Positions 23,345-31,660 are shown, numbered from the stretch's first letter. The stretch is 64,000 bases of DNA from Parolsenella massiliensis (GCF_900143685.1 NZ_LT671675.1:843111-907110); one strand, 5' to 3'. Made by a program: numbers and translations. The notes: a model not told the origin generated them from the letters alone.

Positions 23345-24364
23345 CTACTCGACCTCCATCGTCACGGCTTCGCGGACCTTGGCGATGCGGGCCATGGCGT
23401 CGCGGAACTGGGCGGGGGTGAGCGCCTGGGCCCCGTCAGACCAGGCGTGCTTCGGGTCGTCGTGCACCTCGATCTCCAGGCAGTCGGCGCCGGCGGCGGT
23501 GGCGGCGAGCGCCATGGGGGTCACGTAGCGCGTGTGGCCCGTGGCATGGCTCGGGTCGGCGCAGACCGGCAGGTGGGTGAGGCCATGGAGCACGGGTATG
23601 GCGTTGAGGTCGAACGAGTTTCTCGTGCGGGTCTCGAACGTGCGGATGCCGCGCTCGCAGACGATGACGTTGGGGTTGCCCTCGCTCATGATGTACTCGG
23701 CGGCCATGAGCAGCTCGTCGATGGTGCCGGCGATGCCGCGCTTGAGAAGGATGGGCGTCTTGGTCTTGCCAACCTCCTTGAGCAGCGGGAAGTTCTGCGC
23801 GTTGCGGGCGCCGATCTGCCAAACCTCGATGTTTCGGGACAGGAACTTGTCGACGTCACGCGGGTCCATGATCTCGGTCACGATGGGCATGTCGAGCTCG
23901 TCTCGCGCCTCGCACAGGATGTCGAGGCCCTCCTCGCCCATGCCCTGGTAGGCGTAGGGGGAGGTGCGCGGCTTGTAGGCCCCGCCGCGAAGCATCGTGG
24001 CGCCGGCGGCCTTGACCTCGCGGGCAATGCGGATGAGGTTCTCGCCCTCGACAGAGCATGGCCCCGCGATGACGTTGAACGTGCCGCCGCCCACCTTCAC
24101 GCCGTGGCCACAGTCCACGACGGTGTCGAGCGGGTGGAACTTGCGGTTGGCGCGCTTGAAGGGCTCCGAGACGCGCTGCACACGCTCGATGATGTCCATG
24201 CCCTCGATGAGGTAGGGGTCCACCTGCGTCGTGTCACCGACGAGGCCGATGATCGTGGTGTTGTCGCCCTTGGAGATGTGGGCGGAGAGGCCCTTGCTCT
24301 CGATCCAGCTTACGAAGTGGTCTACCTGCTCCGGCGTTGCCGTGTCCTTGACGACTGCGATCAT
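23345..24364 (-). CDS. aroF: 3-deoxy-7-phosphoheptulonate (DAHP) synthase, type I-beta
   Basis: First enzyme of the shikimate pathway, condensing PEP and erythrose-4-phosphate; 339 residues. An N-terminal ferredoxin-like regulatory domain (MIAVVKDTATPEQVDHFVSWIESKGL..., about 1-75) precedes the barrel, as in Thermotoga-type enzymes. Barrel motifs: NVIAGPCSVEGENLIRIA, MLRGGAYKPRTSPYAYQGMGEEGL, VWQIGARNAQNFPLLKEVGKTKTPILLKRG, VICERGIRTFE and LPVCADPSHATGHTRYV. ATG at 24364 follows AAGGGGGAAGCG. It is first in the operon, so feedback on its N-terminal domain and the promoter just upstream likely set pathway flux. The symbol aroF is a convention; aroG would be equally valid. Confidence 0.93.
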   Translation of the reverse strand: MIAVVKDTATPEQVDHFVSWIESKGLSAHISKGDNTTIIGLVGDTTQVDPYLIEGMDIIERVQRVSEPFKRANRKFHPLDTVVDCGHGVKVGGGTFNVIAGPCSVEGENLIRIAREVKAAGATMLRGGAYKPRTSPYAYQGMGEEGLDILCEARDELDMPIVTEIMDPRDVDKFLSRNIEVWQIGARNAQNFPLLKEVGKTKTPILLKRGIAGTIDELLMAAEYIMSEGNPNVIVCERGIRTFETRTRNSFDLNAIPVLHGLTHLPVCADPSHATGHTRYVTPMALAATAAGADCLEIEVHDDPKHAWSDGAQALTPAQFRDAMARIAKVREAVTMEVE

Positions 24365-24393
24365 CGCTTCCCCCTTGTTGCGAAACTCGCGGA

Positions 24394-24428
24394 TAGTACG
24401 AATTTTAGTCAGTTGACTGATGGTACTA
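24394..24428 (-). promoter_or_regulatory. Promoter/operator region of the aro operon
   Basis: An imperfect palindrome lies 30-65 bases upstream of the DAHP synthase start: outer TAGTAC (24394-24399) / GTACTA (24423-24428) and inner AGTCA (24407-24411) / TGACT (24414-24418). The inner and outer pairs are not perfectly co-centred. Read on minus, TACTAT in the outer arm could serve as a -10 box. A repressor site overlapping the promoter is plausible. No leader peptide, T-box or attenuator is visible because the 5' leader is short. Confidence 0.45.
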
Positions 24429-24454
24429 CATGCGCCAACGGGCGTTGTTTCCAA

Positions 24455-24511
24455 ACGAAAAAGGCCCCGTTGCCGGGGCCTTGTGCGAGCGCATGGTGCT
24501 CTCTGTGGGAT
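24455..24511 (-). repeat. Duplicate of the tRNA-Arg terminator plus tRNA 3' end (copy 1)
   Basis: 57 bases identical except for one base to 24645-24701, at an offset of 190. It contains a complete terminator hairpin (on minus, with TTTTT) and the final 28 bases of the tRNA-Arg gene including CCA. Homology stops abruptly inside the T-loop, after GTGGGAT, so this copy is a tRNA fragment and not a gene. Confidence 0.85.
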
Positions 24512-24644
24512 GTCCGCGTCCCCGCTGCGCGAGCCCGCGTGCGCTTCGGTGCTCCGCCCCTCGCGCGCCTCGCCGGGAAACGCTCGCGCGTTTCCTCGCC
24601 TCGGCCCCTGTCGGGTTCGAATCCCACCGCGCTGGGGCCGCCCT
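24512..24644. other. G+C-rich palindromic insert with an inverted tRNA T-arm fragment
   Basis: The 133 bases between the two 57-base direct repeats contain no supported gene. GGAAACGC (24576-24583) pairs with GCGTTTCC (24588-24595). At 24612-24627 the 16-mer CGGGTTCGAATCCCAC equals the T-arm of the neighbouring tRNA-Arg but in the opposite orientation. The start of copy 1's break (GTGGGAT) and this fragment (ATCCCAC) form an inverted pair. Reading frames here that resemble proteins are artefacts of the tRNA sequence. Confidence 0.7.
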
Positions 24645-24701
24645 ACGAAAAAGGCCCCGATGCCGGGGCCTTGTGCGAGCGCATGGTGCTCTCTGTGGGA
24701 T
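24645..24701 (-). repeat. tRNA-Arg terminator plus tRNA 3' end (copy 2, functional)
   Basis: Second copy of the 57-base direct repeat. Positions 24648-24672 form the rho-independent terminator of tRNA-Arg, read on minus as AAGGCCCCG-GCAT-CGGGGCCTT followed by TTT. Positions 24684-24701 are the 3' end of the intact tRNA gene. Confidence 0.85.
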
Positions 24702-24760
24702 TCGAACCCGCGACCTTTCGCTCCGGAGGCGAACGCTCTATCCAGCTGAGCTAAGAGAGC
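24684..24760 (-). tRNA. tRNA-Arg (CCG anticodon)
   Basis: 77 bases including an encoded CCA. The acceptor stem GCTCTCT/AGAGAGC is perfect. The D-arm is GCTC-AGCTGGATA-GAGC. The anticodon arm TTCGC-CTCCGGA-GCGAA has CCG at positions 34-36, reading CGG arginine codons. The T-loop is TTCGAAT. The T-stem (GCGGG/CCCAC) has one C-A mismatch at its second pair, which is unusual but tolerable. A promoter lies upstream and an intrinsic terminator downstream. Confidence 0.95.
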
Positions 24761-24771
24761 TTGCGAGGGAC

Positions 24772-24800
24772 AGTATACGGCATTCGGCGCCGACTTCGAA
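24772..24800 (-). promoter_or_regulatory. Promoter of tRNA-Arg
   Basis: Read on minus: -35-like TTCGAA (24795-24800), a 17-base spacer, and -10 TATACT (24772-24777), 11 bases before the mature tRNA 5' end. Spacing and distance fit a sigma-70-type promoter; the -35 match is moderate. Confidence 0.6.
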
Positions 24801-24929
24801 ATCCGTTTGGTCCGTTTGGGTAGGTTTCAGTTCTGTAAGCTCTCGCTTTGGGCGGCCCGGACGCTCCCTTACTCCGTACAATGAACATTCGCATGCGCCC
24901 GCCCGGGCGCCACATCGATTGGAGCCTCC

Positions 24930-27359
24930 TTGAGCGACGAGAACACCGAAGACATCGTTGCGCCCGAGCTTCGCGGCCTCTCGTCCGAAGAGGTGGCCCA
25001 GCGTCTGGCAGACGGTCTCACGAACGCCTATGCGGGGCCCAAGACCAAGTCGGTTGGCCAGATCGCGGCCGAGCACACCTTCACGCTCTTCAATGGCGTC
25101 AACCTCGTGCTTGCGGGCCTCGTGGCCCTCACGGGCTCCTGGCGAAACCTCTCCTACATCGTGGTCGTGTTCGCCAACCTCTTCATCGGCGTATTCCAGG
25201 AGGTTCGCTCCAAGCGCACGATCGACAAGCTCTCCATCCTGGCCGAGCGCCCCGTCATCATCAGGAGGGATGGGCGAGACGTCTGCGTCTCTCACGAGGA
25301 GGTCGTGCTCGATGACCTTCTCGTGCTGTCACGCGGCGACCAGATCCCGGCCGACGCCCAGGTCGTATGGGGCGAGGCGGGCGTTAACGAGAGCCTGCTC
25401 ACCGGTGAGAGCAGGCCGGTGACGAAGGTCGTGGGCTCCGAGCTCATGAGCGGCAGCTTCCTCGACTCGGGCACGCTCGTGGCCCGCGTGACGCGCGTGG
25501 GCGCCGACAGCTACGCCTCGCGTATCAACGCCGAGGCCAAGTACGTCAAGGGCGCCAAGTCAGAGATCATGGCCACGCTCAACATGATCATTCGGTGGGC
25601 CACCTGGCTGCTCGCCCCCATCGGCATCTTGCTGTTCCTGCGCACGCTGCAGGACGGCTCCACCATCAACCAGGCCATCCTCACCACGGTCGCGGCGCTT
25701 GTGGGCATGATCCCGCAGGGCCTCGTGCTGCTCACGTCATCGGTGCTCGCCATCTCGACGGCGCGCCTTGCCCGGAAGAGCGTGCTCATCCAGCAGTTCT
25801 ACTGCATCGAGATGCTTGCGCGCGTCGACGTGCTGTGCCTGGACAAGACGGGCACCATCACCTCCGGCTCCATGGACTTCGAGCAAAGCGTGGGCGTGTG
25901 CGGCCACGACTCCTCCGAGGTGGAGCTCGCCGCGGCGGCGATCGTTCGTGCGAGCGCGCACGACGCCAACGAGACGGCAACGGCCATCATTCGCCACGCC
26001 ACCGAGGTGAGCATAGACGCACCAGCCGCCGAGCGCGCCATCGGCTTCTCGAGCGCCCGCAAGTACTCGGGGTGCGTCCTTGGCGACGGGCGCGCGCTCG
26101 TCATGGGCGCCGCCCAGTTCGTCTTCTCAGGCGGCGTCCCCGATGAGGTTGCGCAAGCGCTTGCCCAGACGGGGGAGCGCGCCCGCACGCTCGTCGTGGC
26201 TGAGTGCGACGGCTTCGATGCGGACGGCAACCTGTTGGGCGTGGCGCGCCCGCTGGGGATCCTGTCGCTGTCCGACCACATCCGTGCAAACGCCCCCGCG
26301 ACGATCGCCTACTTCGTGGAGCAGGGCGTGACGCTCAACGTCATCTCCGGAGACGATCCCCGCACGGTTGCCGGCATCGCCGCCGAGGCCGGCGTGCCGG
26401 ATGCCGACAAGTGGGTGGACGCCTCCACGCTCACCACGCCCGAGGCCCTCAAGCGCGCCGCCATGTCCTACCACGTGTTCGGCCGCGTCACGCCGCAGCA
26501 GAAGCGCGAGCTCGTGCAGGCCCTGCGCCATGCGGGCCATACCGTTGCCATGACGGGCGACGGCGTGAACGACGTGCTTGCCCTGCGCGAGGCCGACTGC
26601 TCGGTTGCCATGGCATCGGGCTCCGACGCGGCGAGAAACGTCGCCGAGGTGGTGCTTGTCGACAACGACTTCGCCCACATGCCCGCCGTCGTTGCCGAGG
26701 GGCGGCGCTCCATCAACAACCTGCAGCGCTCGGCGTCGCTGTTCCTCGTGAAGACGGTGTTCTCGGCCGTGCTCGCACTTCTGTGCGCGCTCATCCCACC
26801 CTACCCGTTCCAGCCCGTCCAGATGTCGCTCATCTCCACCGCCATCATCGGCATTCCGTCGTTCGTGCTTGCGCTCGAGCCCAACCGCGAGCGCGTGAGG
26901 GGAAGCTTTTTGGGCAACGTCCTCGCTCGCTCGATGCCCGGCTCCATTGCGGTCATCCTGGCCGTTGGCGTGGCATCTGGCGTGCTCGAGCGCTTCGGGC
27001 TCTCGCGCATGGAGGTCTCCACCGTCTGCGTGCTGCTCACCTGTCTGGTGGGCTTCAGCCTCATCGTGCGCATCTCGCTGCCGCTGAATGCCCCGCGCTC
27101 CGCGCTTCTGGTGGTGGTGGTGGGAATCATCGCGTTCGGGTGCACGGTTGCGGGGCATTTCTTCGAGATCAGCCCGCTTACGCCCACGATGCTCGCTGCA
27201 ATCGCGGTCATAGGCGCCGCGGCGCTTGTCATTTTCAACCTTCTGTTCAATCGAGGCGTGGAGCTTGCCCGCGGTGACGAGGGGTACGAGAGCTTCATGA
27301 GGACCATCGAGAACCACAACGAGAGGCGGGACGACCATGGATCAGACCAACATTGCTAG
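24930..27359 (+). CDS. P-type ATPase, cation-translocating (HAD-IC family)
   Basis: An 809-residue membrane pump. The actuator-domain loop LLTGES is at about residue 158, the phosphorylation motif LDKTGT has its Asp at residue 305, and the hinge MTGDGVNDVLALREADCSVAM follows. Hydrophobic segments occur as 2 + 2 + about 6. It resembles the Exp7/CtpE-like group with LVLLTS after transmembrane helix 4. In that helix the usual PEGL is PQGL (Gln263), replacing the acidic ion ligand of Ca2+ pumps, so ion specificity is uncertain. Start is TTG with GGAG five bases upstream; no ATG lies near. Its 3' end overlaps the aconitase gene by 23 bases. Confidence 0.85.
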   Translation: MSDENTEDIVAPELRGLSSEEVAQRLADGLTNAYAGPKTKSVGQIAAEHTFTLFNGVNLVLAGLVALTGSWRNLSYIVVVFANLFIGVFQEVRSKRTIDKLSILAERPVIIRRDGRDVCVSHEEVVLDDLLVLSRGDQIPADAQVVWGEAGVNESLLTGESRPVTKVVGSELMSGSFLDSGTLVARVTRVGADSYASRINAEAKYVKGAKSEIMATLNMIIRWATWLLAPIGILLFLRTLQDGSTINQAILTTVAALVGMIPQGLVLLTSSVLAISTARLARKSVLIQQFYCIEMLARVDVLCLDKTGTITSGSMDFEQSVGVCGHDSSEVELAAAAIVRASAHDANETATAIIRHATEVSIDAPAAERAIGFSSARKYSGCVLGDGRALVMGAAQFVFSGGVPDEVAQALAQTGERARTLVVAECDGFDADGNLLGVARPLGILSLSDHIRANAPATIAYFVEQGVTLNVISGDDPRTVAGIAAEAGVPDADKWVDASTLTTPEALKRAAMSYHVFGRVTPQQKRELVQALRHAGHTVAMTGDGVNDVLALREADCSVAMASGSDAARNVAEVVLVDNDFAHMPAVVAEGRRSINNLQRSASLFLVKTVFSAVLALLCALIPPYPFQPVQMSLISTAIIGIPSFVLALEPNRERVRGSFLGNVLARSMPGSIAVILAVGVASGVLERFGLSRMEVSTVCVLLTCLVGFSLIVRISLPLNAPRSALLVVVVGIIAFGCTVAGHFFEISPLTPTMLAAIAVIGAAALVIFNLLFNRGVELARGDEGYESFMRTIENHNERRDDHGSDQHC

Positions 27360-30012
27360 CGCCATCGCAAGCGCCCGTTCGGGTCGCGTGCTCAAGGCAG
27401 GCTCGCACGAGCGGCGCATCGTCGACGTGTCGGGCATCCCCGGGGTGGGCGAGCTGCCCGCCTGCCTCGTCGTTCTTCTCGAGAACGTGATTCGTCGCGC
27501 CGAGTCCGACGAGCAGGCCACGCTTGCCGCCTCACGTATCCTCGAGGCGGCCCAGAGGGGCGAGGCGGGCGAGGAGATCGAGTTCATGCCGGCCCGCGTG
27601 CTTTTCCAGGACTTCACGGGCGTGCCGGTGTTCGTTGACTTCGCGGCCATGAGAGACGCCATGGTCGAGCGCGGGGGAGACCCGCGGGCCGTGAACCCGC
27701 GCATCCCCTGCACGCTCGTCATCGACCACTCCGTGACGGCAGACGTCACTGGGTGCGCAAGCGCCGTCGCCGACAACCTCGCCATCGAGGCCGATCGCAA
27801 CCGCGAGCGCTTCTCGTTCCTCAAGTGGGCGAGCAACTCGTTTGACAACGTGAGGATCGTCCCGCCGGGACGCGGCATCTGCCACCAGCTCAACATCGAG
27901 CGCTTCTGCGAGGTTGTCTCCACCGATGCCCTCTGGACAGGCTCCGGCGAGCTCGCGTGCTTCGACACCGTCGTGGGCACCGACTCGCACACGCCCACGG
28001 CCAACGGCATCGGCGTGCTCGGATGGGGCGTAGGCGGCATCGAGGCCGAGGCAGCCGCACTGGGCCAGCCCATCTCCATGCGCGTGCCCGAGGCCGTGGG
28101 CCTGCACCTCACGGGCCAGCTCGGTGACGGCGTCTCTGCCATGGACCTTGCCCTCACGGTGGCCGAGCGCCTGCGTGCCGAGGGCGTCGTGGGCTGCCTT
28201 GTCGAGGCGTTTGGCCCGGGCGTCTCTACTCTCACAGTGACGCAGCGCGCCTGCGTGTCCAACATGACCCCGGAGTACGGAGCCACCTCGACCCTCTTCC
28301 CGATTGACGACAACGTGCTCGACTACCTGCGCCTCACCGGCCGCAACCCCTCTGACATCGAGTTCGTCGAGGCGTACGCGCGTGCCCAGGGCGTGTTTGG
28401 GTCGCGCGAGGACCGCCGCTATGCGCGCGTCATCGAGCTCGACCTCGGAAGCGTCGAGATTTCGCTGGCCGGTCCCTCGCGACCGCACAACCGCGTGACG
28501 CCTGCGGGCCTCAAGCAGCGCTTCGAGGAGGCGAGCACGTCCCATGGCCATGCGGACACGGGGGAGCGCTGGAGCGTCTCGTGCGTGGACGGCCATGACT
28601 ACGAGATCGGCCACGGCGCGCTTGCCATCGCGGCCATCACGAGCTGCACCACGGCGACCGACCCGGCGATGATGGTCGCCGCGGGCCTGGCGGCCAGGCA
28701 TGCGCGCGAGGCGGGACTTGCACCCAAGCCCTGGGTCAAGCGCATCCTTGCGCCGGGCAGCCACGCGGCGTCTCTCATCCTCGAGCGTGCCGGCCTTCTC
28801 GACGACCTTCGCGCCGTGGGCTTCTCCACGTGCGGCTTTGGCTGCATGAGCTGCATCGGAAACTCTGGCGAGATCCTCTCGTGCCTCAAGCCCCTTGCCT
28901 CTGAGGTCGAGCTTGCGAGCGTGCTGTCCGGAAACCGCAACTTCGACGGCAGGATCTCCCCGGACGTTGCCCAGAACTTCCTCGCGCAGCCCGCGCTCGT
29001 CGTCGCCTACTCGCTCGTGGGAACGATGGACGTCGACCTGTCTCGTGACGCAATCGGCGCCTCCGCCAACGGTGTGCCCGTCTACCTCGCCGACATCATG
29101 CCGACGTCTGGCGAGATCCAGGCTGTGCTTGATGAGGTTCTCGCCCCGGATGTGTATCTCCGTGGCATGGAGGGCCTCATGGAGGGGGAGCCCTCGTGGC
29201 GGGCAATCGACTCCGCCGAGTCCGCGACGTTTGCCTGGGACGCCTCCTCGACCTACGTGCGCCGTCCTCCCTACTTCGAGATCGCTCGCAAGCAGCCGCA
29301 CGTGGGCGTCGAGGGCGCGCGTGCACTCGCCCTGTTCGGGGACTTCGTGACGACCGACCACATCTCCCCGGCGGGCGCCATCTCGCCCGACTCCCCGTGC
29401 GCCCGCTACCTGAGTGAGCACGGCGTTGCCCAGGGCGACTTCAACACATATGGCTCGCGCCGCGGAAACCACGAGTGCATGGCCCGCGGCACCTTCGCAA
29501 ACGTCAAGCTCGACAACAGGCTTGCCGGCCGTCCGGGACCGCTCACCCTTGACCAGCGGACCGGTGAGCTCGCAAGCGTCTTTGACGCGGCCGAGGACTA
29601 CGCGAGCGCGGGCGTGCCGCTCGTCATCGTGGCGGGGCGCATGTACGGGTCTGGCTCAAGCAGGGACTGGGCGGCCAAGGGTCCGCTGCTTCTCGGCGTT
29701 CGTGCCGTCATTGCCGAGAGCTTCGAGCGCATCCACCGCTCCAACCTTGTCCAGATGGGAATTCTCCCGCTTGAGTTTATTGAGGGAGAGGGTGCTGCGA
29801 CCCTTGGCCTGGACGGCAGGGAGGTCTACGATATCGAACCCGTCGACCTCTCGGGCGGTCTTCCGGCCCGCCCGCGCACGACCGTGACCGCCACGCGAGC
29901 CGACGGCACACGCGTCACGTTCGACTGTGTCGTCCGCGTCGACACCGCCCTCGAGGGAGCGTTCCTTCGCAGCGGCGGCATCCTTCCCTATGTGCTGGAG
30001 GAGCTTTCGTGA
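27337..30012 (+). CDS. acnA: Aconitate hydratase
   Basis: Iron-sulfur hydratase interconverting citrate and isocitrate; 891 residues, the AcnA/IRP length. Motifs: VLFQDFTGVPVFVDFAAMRDA, VIDHSVTADV, FLKWASNSFDNVRIVPPGRGICHQLNIE, VVGTDSHTPTANGIGVLGWGVGGIEAEAA, and the [4Fe-4S] cysteines in TSCTTATDP and GFGCMSCIGNSGE. The C-terminal swivel domain has GDFVTTDHISPAG, YGSRRGNHECMARGTF and GRMYGSGSSRDWAAKGPLLLGVRAVIAESFERIHRSNLVQMG. ATG overlaps the preceding ATPase gene by 23 bases, and the stop overlaps the next start (GTGA). No citrate synthase or isocitrate dehydrogenase is in the window. Confidence 0.95.
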   Translation: MDQTNIASAIASARSGRVLKAGSHERRIVDVSGIPGVGELPACLVVLLENVIRRAESDEQATLAASRILEAAQRGEAGEEIEFMPARVLFQDFTGVPVFVDFAAMRDAMVERGGDPRAVNPRIPCTLVIDHSVTADVTGCASAVADNLAIEADRNRERFSFLKWASNSFDNVRIVPPGRGICHQLNIERFCEVVSTDALWTGSGELACFDTVVGTDSHTPTANGIGVLGWGVGGIEAEAAALGQPISMRVPEAVGLHLTGQLGDGVSAMDLALTVAERLRAEGVVGCLVEAFGPGVSTLTVTQRACVSNMTPEYGATSTLFPIDDNVLDYLRLTGRNPSDIEFVEAYARAQGVFGSREDRRYARVIELDLGSVEISLAGPSRPHNRVTPAGLKQRFEEASTSHGHADTGERWSVSCVDGHDYEIGHGALAIAAITSCTTATDPAMMVAAGLAARHAREAGLAPKPWVKRILAPGSHAASLILERAGLLDDLRAVGFSTCGFGCMSCIGNSGEILSCLKPLASEVELASVLSGNRNFDGRISPDVAQNFLAQPALVVAYSLVGTMDVDLSRDAIGASANGVPVYLADIMPTSGEIQAVLDEVLAPDVYLRGMEGLMEGEPSWRAIDSAESATFAWDASSTYVRRPPYFEIARKQPHVGVEGARALALFGDFVTTDHISPAGAISPDSPCARYLSEHGVAQGDFNTYGSRRGNHECMARGTFANVKLDNRLAGRPGPLTLDQRTGELASVFDAAEDYASAGVPLVIVAGRMYGSGSSRDWAAKGPLLLGVRAVIAESFERIHRSNLVQMGILPLEFIEGEGAATLGLDGREVYDIEPVDLSGGLPARPRTTVTATRADGTRVTFDCVVRVDTALEGAFLRSGGILPYVLEELS

Positions 30013-31001
30013 GATGCCCTTCTTGCGGGTCAGAGATAGCCAACGGGCTTGACGTCTGTCCCGCCTGCCATGCAAACCTGTCTGCCACGCGCGTCATGCC
30101 CAAGCTCAGGGGCACGTGGTGCCCGTCGTGCGGCGCCCTTGTGCCCGCCGGTCAGCCCGCGTGTCCCAAGTGCGGCATGCCCGTCTCGGCCGCGCCAGCC
30201 ACCTTGGCGTCCGACGAGCTTGACCGCCGCATAGCCGAGGAGCGCCGCCTCGAACGCGAGCGGACGTCGACCCTGCCTCGCATCGAGAGCGCCATTCCCT
30301 CCGAGCCCGACCCGCGCGTCGAGGGCGCCTACGGAAGGGAGCGCCTGCCGCACACGAAGGTCTTCGCCCTCGCCGTCATCGCGAGCTTGCTTGTGGTGGG
30401 CGGCGCCGCGCTCGTCATCACGCATCCTTGGGACCCAACTCTCACCGACACGCGGGCAACCACGCCCGCCGACACGTCGCAGGCTGGGTTCCCCGGCACG
30501 GTGGACAGGCTGGCGGGCCAGGACTCGAGCGCGAGCGACTCCTCTACGGTCGTCTCGGCCGACGAGGCCACGTTTTCCTCGCTCACGTCGTCCTACGAGG
30601 CGCTCGCAGACCTCTCGGCTCGCGCCGACGAGCTTGAGAGCCGCCTCGACGACGTGGGGGTCTCCGGAAGCGCCGAGGAGCGTGCCCAGGGCGAGCAGGA
30701 CGCCAAGCAGCTTTCTCTCGACGTGAGCAACGAGGCGTCTGCCATCGCCAACATCGACGTCCAGACGACGGGCACCTACACGGACCAGAAGGCCAACGTC
30801 TCCACGCTCGCCAGCTGGCTGCGCAACCGCGTCGAGGCAATCTACTCGGCCTGGCAGCTCTCGGCCGGAAGCGATGACCCCGCTGCCGACAAGCAGAAGA
30901 TCCTCGCGCCCATGTCGGGCAACCGTGAGAGCGATGGCTCGGAGTCCTACGTGAACCTGTTCAAGAAGAACTACGACGCGTGGAAGCCCGAGCAGCGCTA
31001 G
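30009..31001 (+). CDS. Double zinc-ribbon, single-pass membrane protein of unknown function
   Basis: 330 residues. Two N-terminal zinc ribbons are clear: Cys3/Cys6/Cys17/Cys20 and Cys38/Cys41/Cys52/Cys55 (CPSC...CPAC and CPSC...CPKC). A charged segment follows (DRRIAEERRLERERTS), then one membrane helix at about residues 118-138 and an external Ser/Thr/Ala/Asp-rich region. The last 130 residues look helical (DLSARADELESRLDDVG...) and could be a small folded domain. The GTG start overlaps the aconitase stop as GTGA. The zinc ribbons should be cytoplasmic and the helical domain outside. I do not recognise a named family. Confidence 0.8.
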   Translation: MRCPSCGSEIANGLDVCPACHANLSATRVMPKLRGTWCPSCGALVPAGQPACPKCGMPVSAAPATLASDELDRRIAEERRLERERTSTLPRIESAIPSEPDPRVEGAYGRERLPHTKVFALAVIASLLVVGGAALVITHPWDPTLTDTRATTPADTSQAGFPGTVDRLAGQDSSASDSSTVVSADEATFSSLTSSYEALADLSARADELESRLDDVGVSGSAEERAQGEQDAKQLSLDVSNEASAIANIDVQTTGTYTDQKANVSTLASWLRNRVEAIYSAWQLSAGSDDPAADKQKILAPMSGNRESDGSESYVNLFKKNYDAWKPEQR

Positions 31002-31111
31002 CGCCTTGTGGGGATGCCGAATGTGTGAAACCTGCCACGTACTGCTAAGATTATTTGGTTAGTACGTTCAAGAGCGCGCCTCGGTGGCGCGAAACCCATG
31101 CTGGAGGTCAC

Positions 31112-31660
31112 ATGTTCGGCATTCCCGATCCCCTCTACACCCCCGAGTACGACGTCCAGGGCGACGAGGTCGCCGTCCTCATCACGTCCAAGGGCACGAT
31201 TCGCGTTCGTCTCGACGGCGAGGGTGCCCCCATCCACGTCGCGAACTTCTGCGAGCTCGCCAGCAGCGGCTTCTATGACGACCTCAAGTTCCACCGCTAC
31301 GTCCCCGGCTTCGTCATCCAGGGCGGCTGCCCCAACACGCGCGACATGACCCCCCAGGAGGTCGCCTCCGGACGTCCCGGCCGCGACGGCATGCCCGGCA
31401 CCGGTGGCCCGGGGTATCGCATCAAGCACGAGTTCGACACGAACCCGCGCAACAGCCACGTTGACGGCGCACTCGCCATGGCCCGCTCCCAGCACCCCGA
31501 TTCCGCCGGCTCGCAGTTCTACTTCTGCCTTGGCCCGCAGCACATGCTCGACGATGGGTATACCGTCTTTGGCACGACGCTCGAGGGTCTCGACGTCATC
31601 GGCAAGCTTCGCGCCGGAGACGTGATCGAGTCCATTCGCATCGAGCACGTCGCCCTCTAG
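31112..31660 (+). CDS. Peptidyl-prolyl cis-trans isomerase, cyclophilin type
   Basis: A 182-residue cytoplasmic cyclophilin. Core motifs are KFHRYVPGFVIQGGCPN (catalytic Arg region), GTGGPGYRIKHEF, HVDGALAMARSQHPDSAGSQFYFCLGPQHMLDDGYTVFGTTLEGLDVIGKL. No signal peptide or membrane segment is present. ATG at 31112 follows GGAGGTCAC; an upstream in-frame start would add 19 residues without a ribosome site. The 110-base gap before it contains a TAAGAT hexamer but no clear promoter pair. The TPR gene follows 13 bases downstream. Confidence 0.93.
   Translation: MFGIPDPLYTPEYDVQGDEVAVLITSKGTIRVRLDGEGAPIHVANFCELASSGFYDDLKFHRYVPGFVIQGGCPNTRDMTPQEVASGRPGRDGMPGTGGPGYRIKHEFDTNPRNSHVDGALAMARSQHPDSAGSQFYFCLGPQHMLDDGYTVFGTTLEGLDVIGKLRAGDVIESIRIEHVAL

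Noticed and set aside
24409-24754. Short frames around tRNA-Arg that resemble annotated small proteins
   Set aside because: They are translations of the tRNA, its duplicated end and its terminators; no ribosome site and no conserved protein motif.
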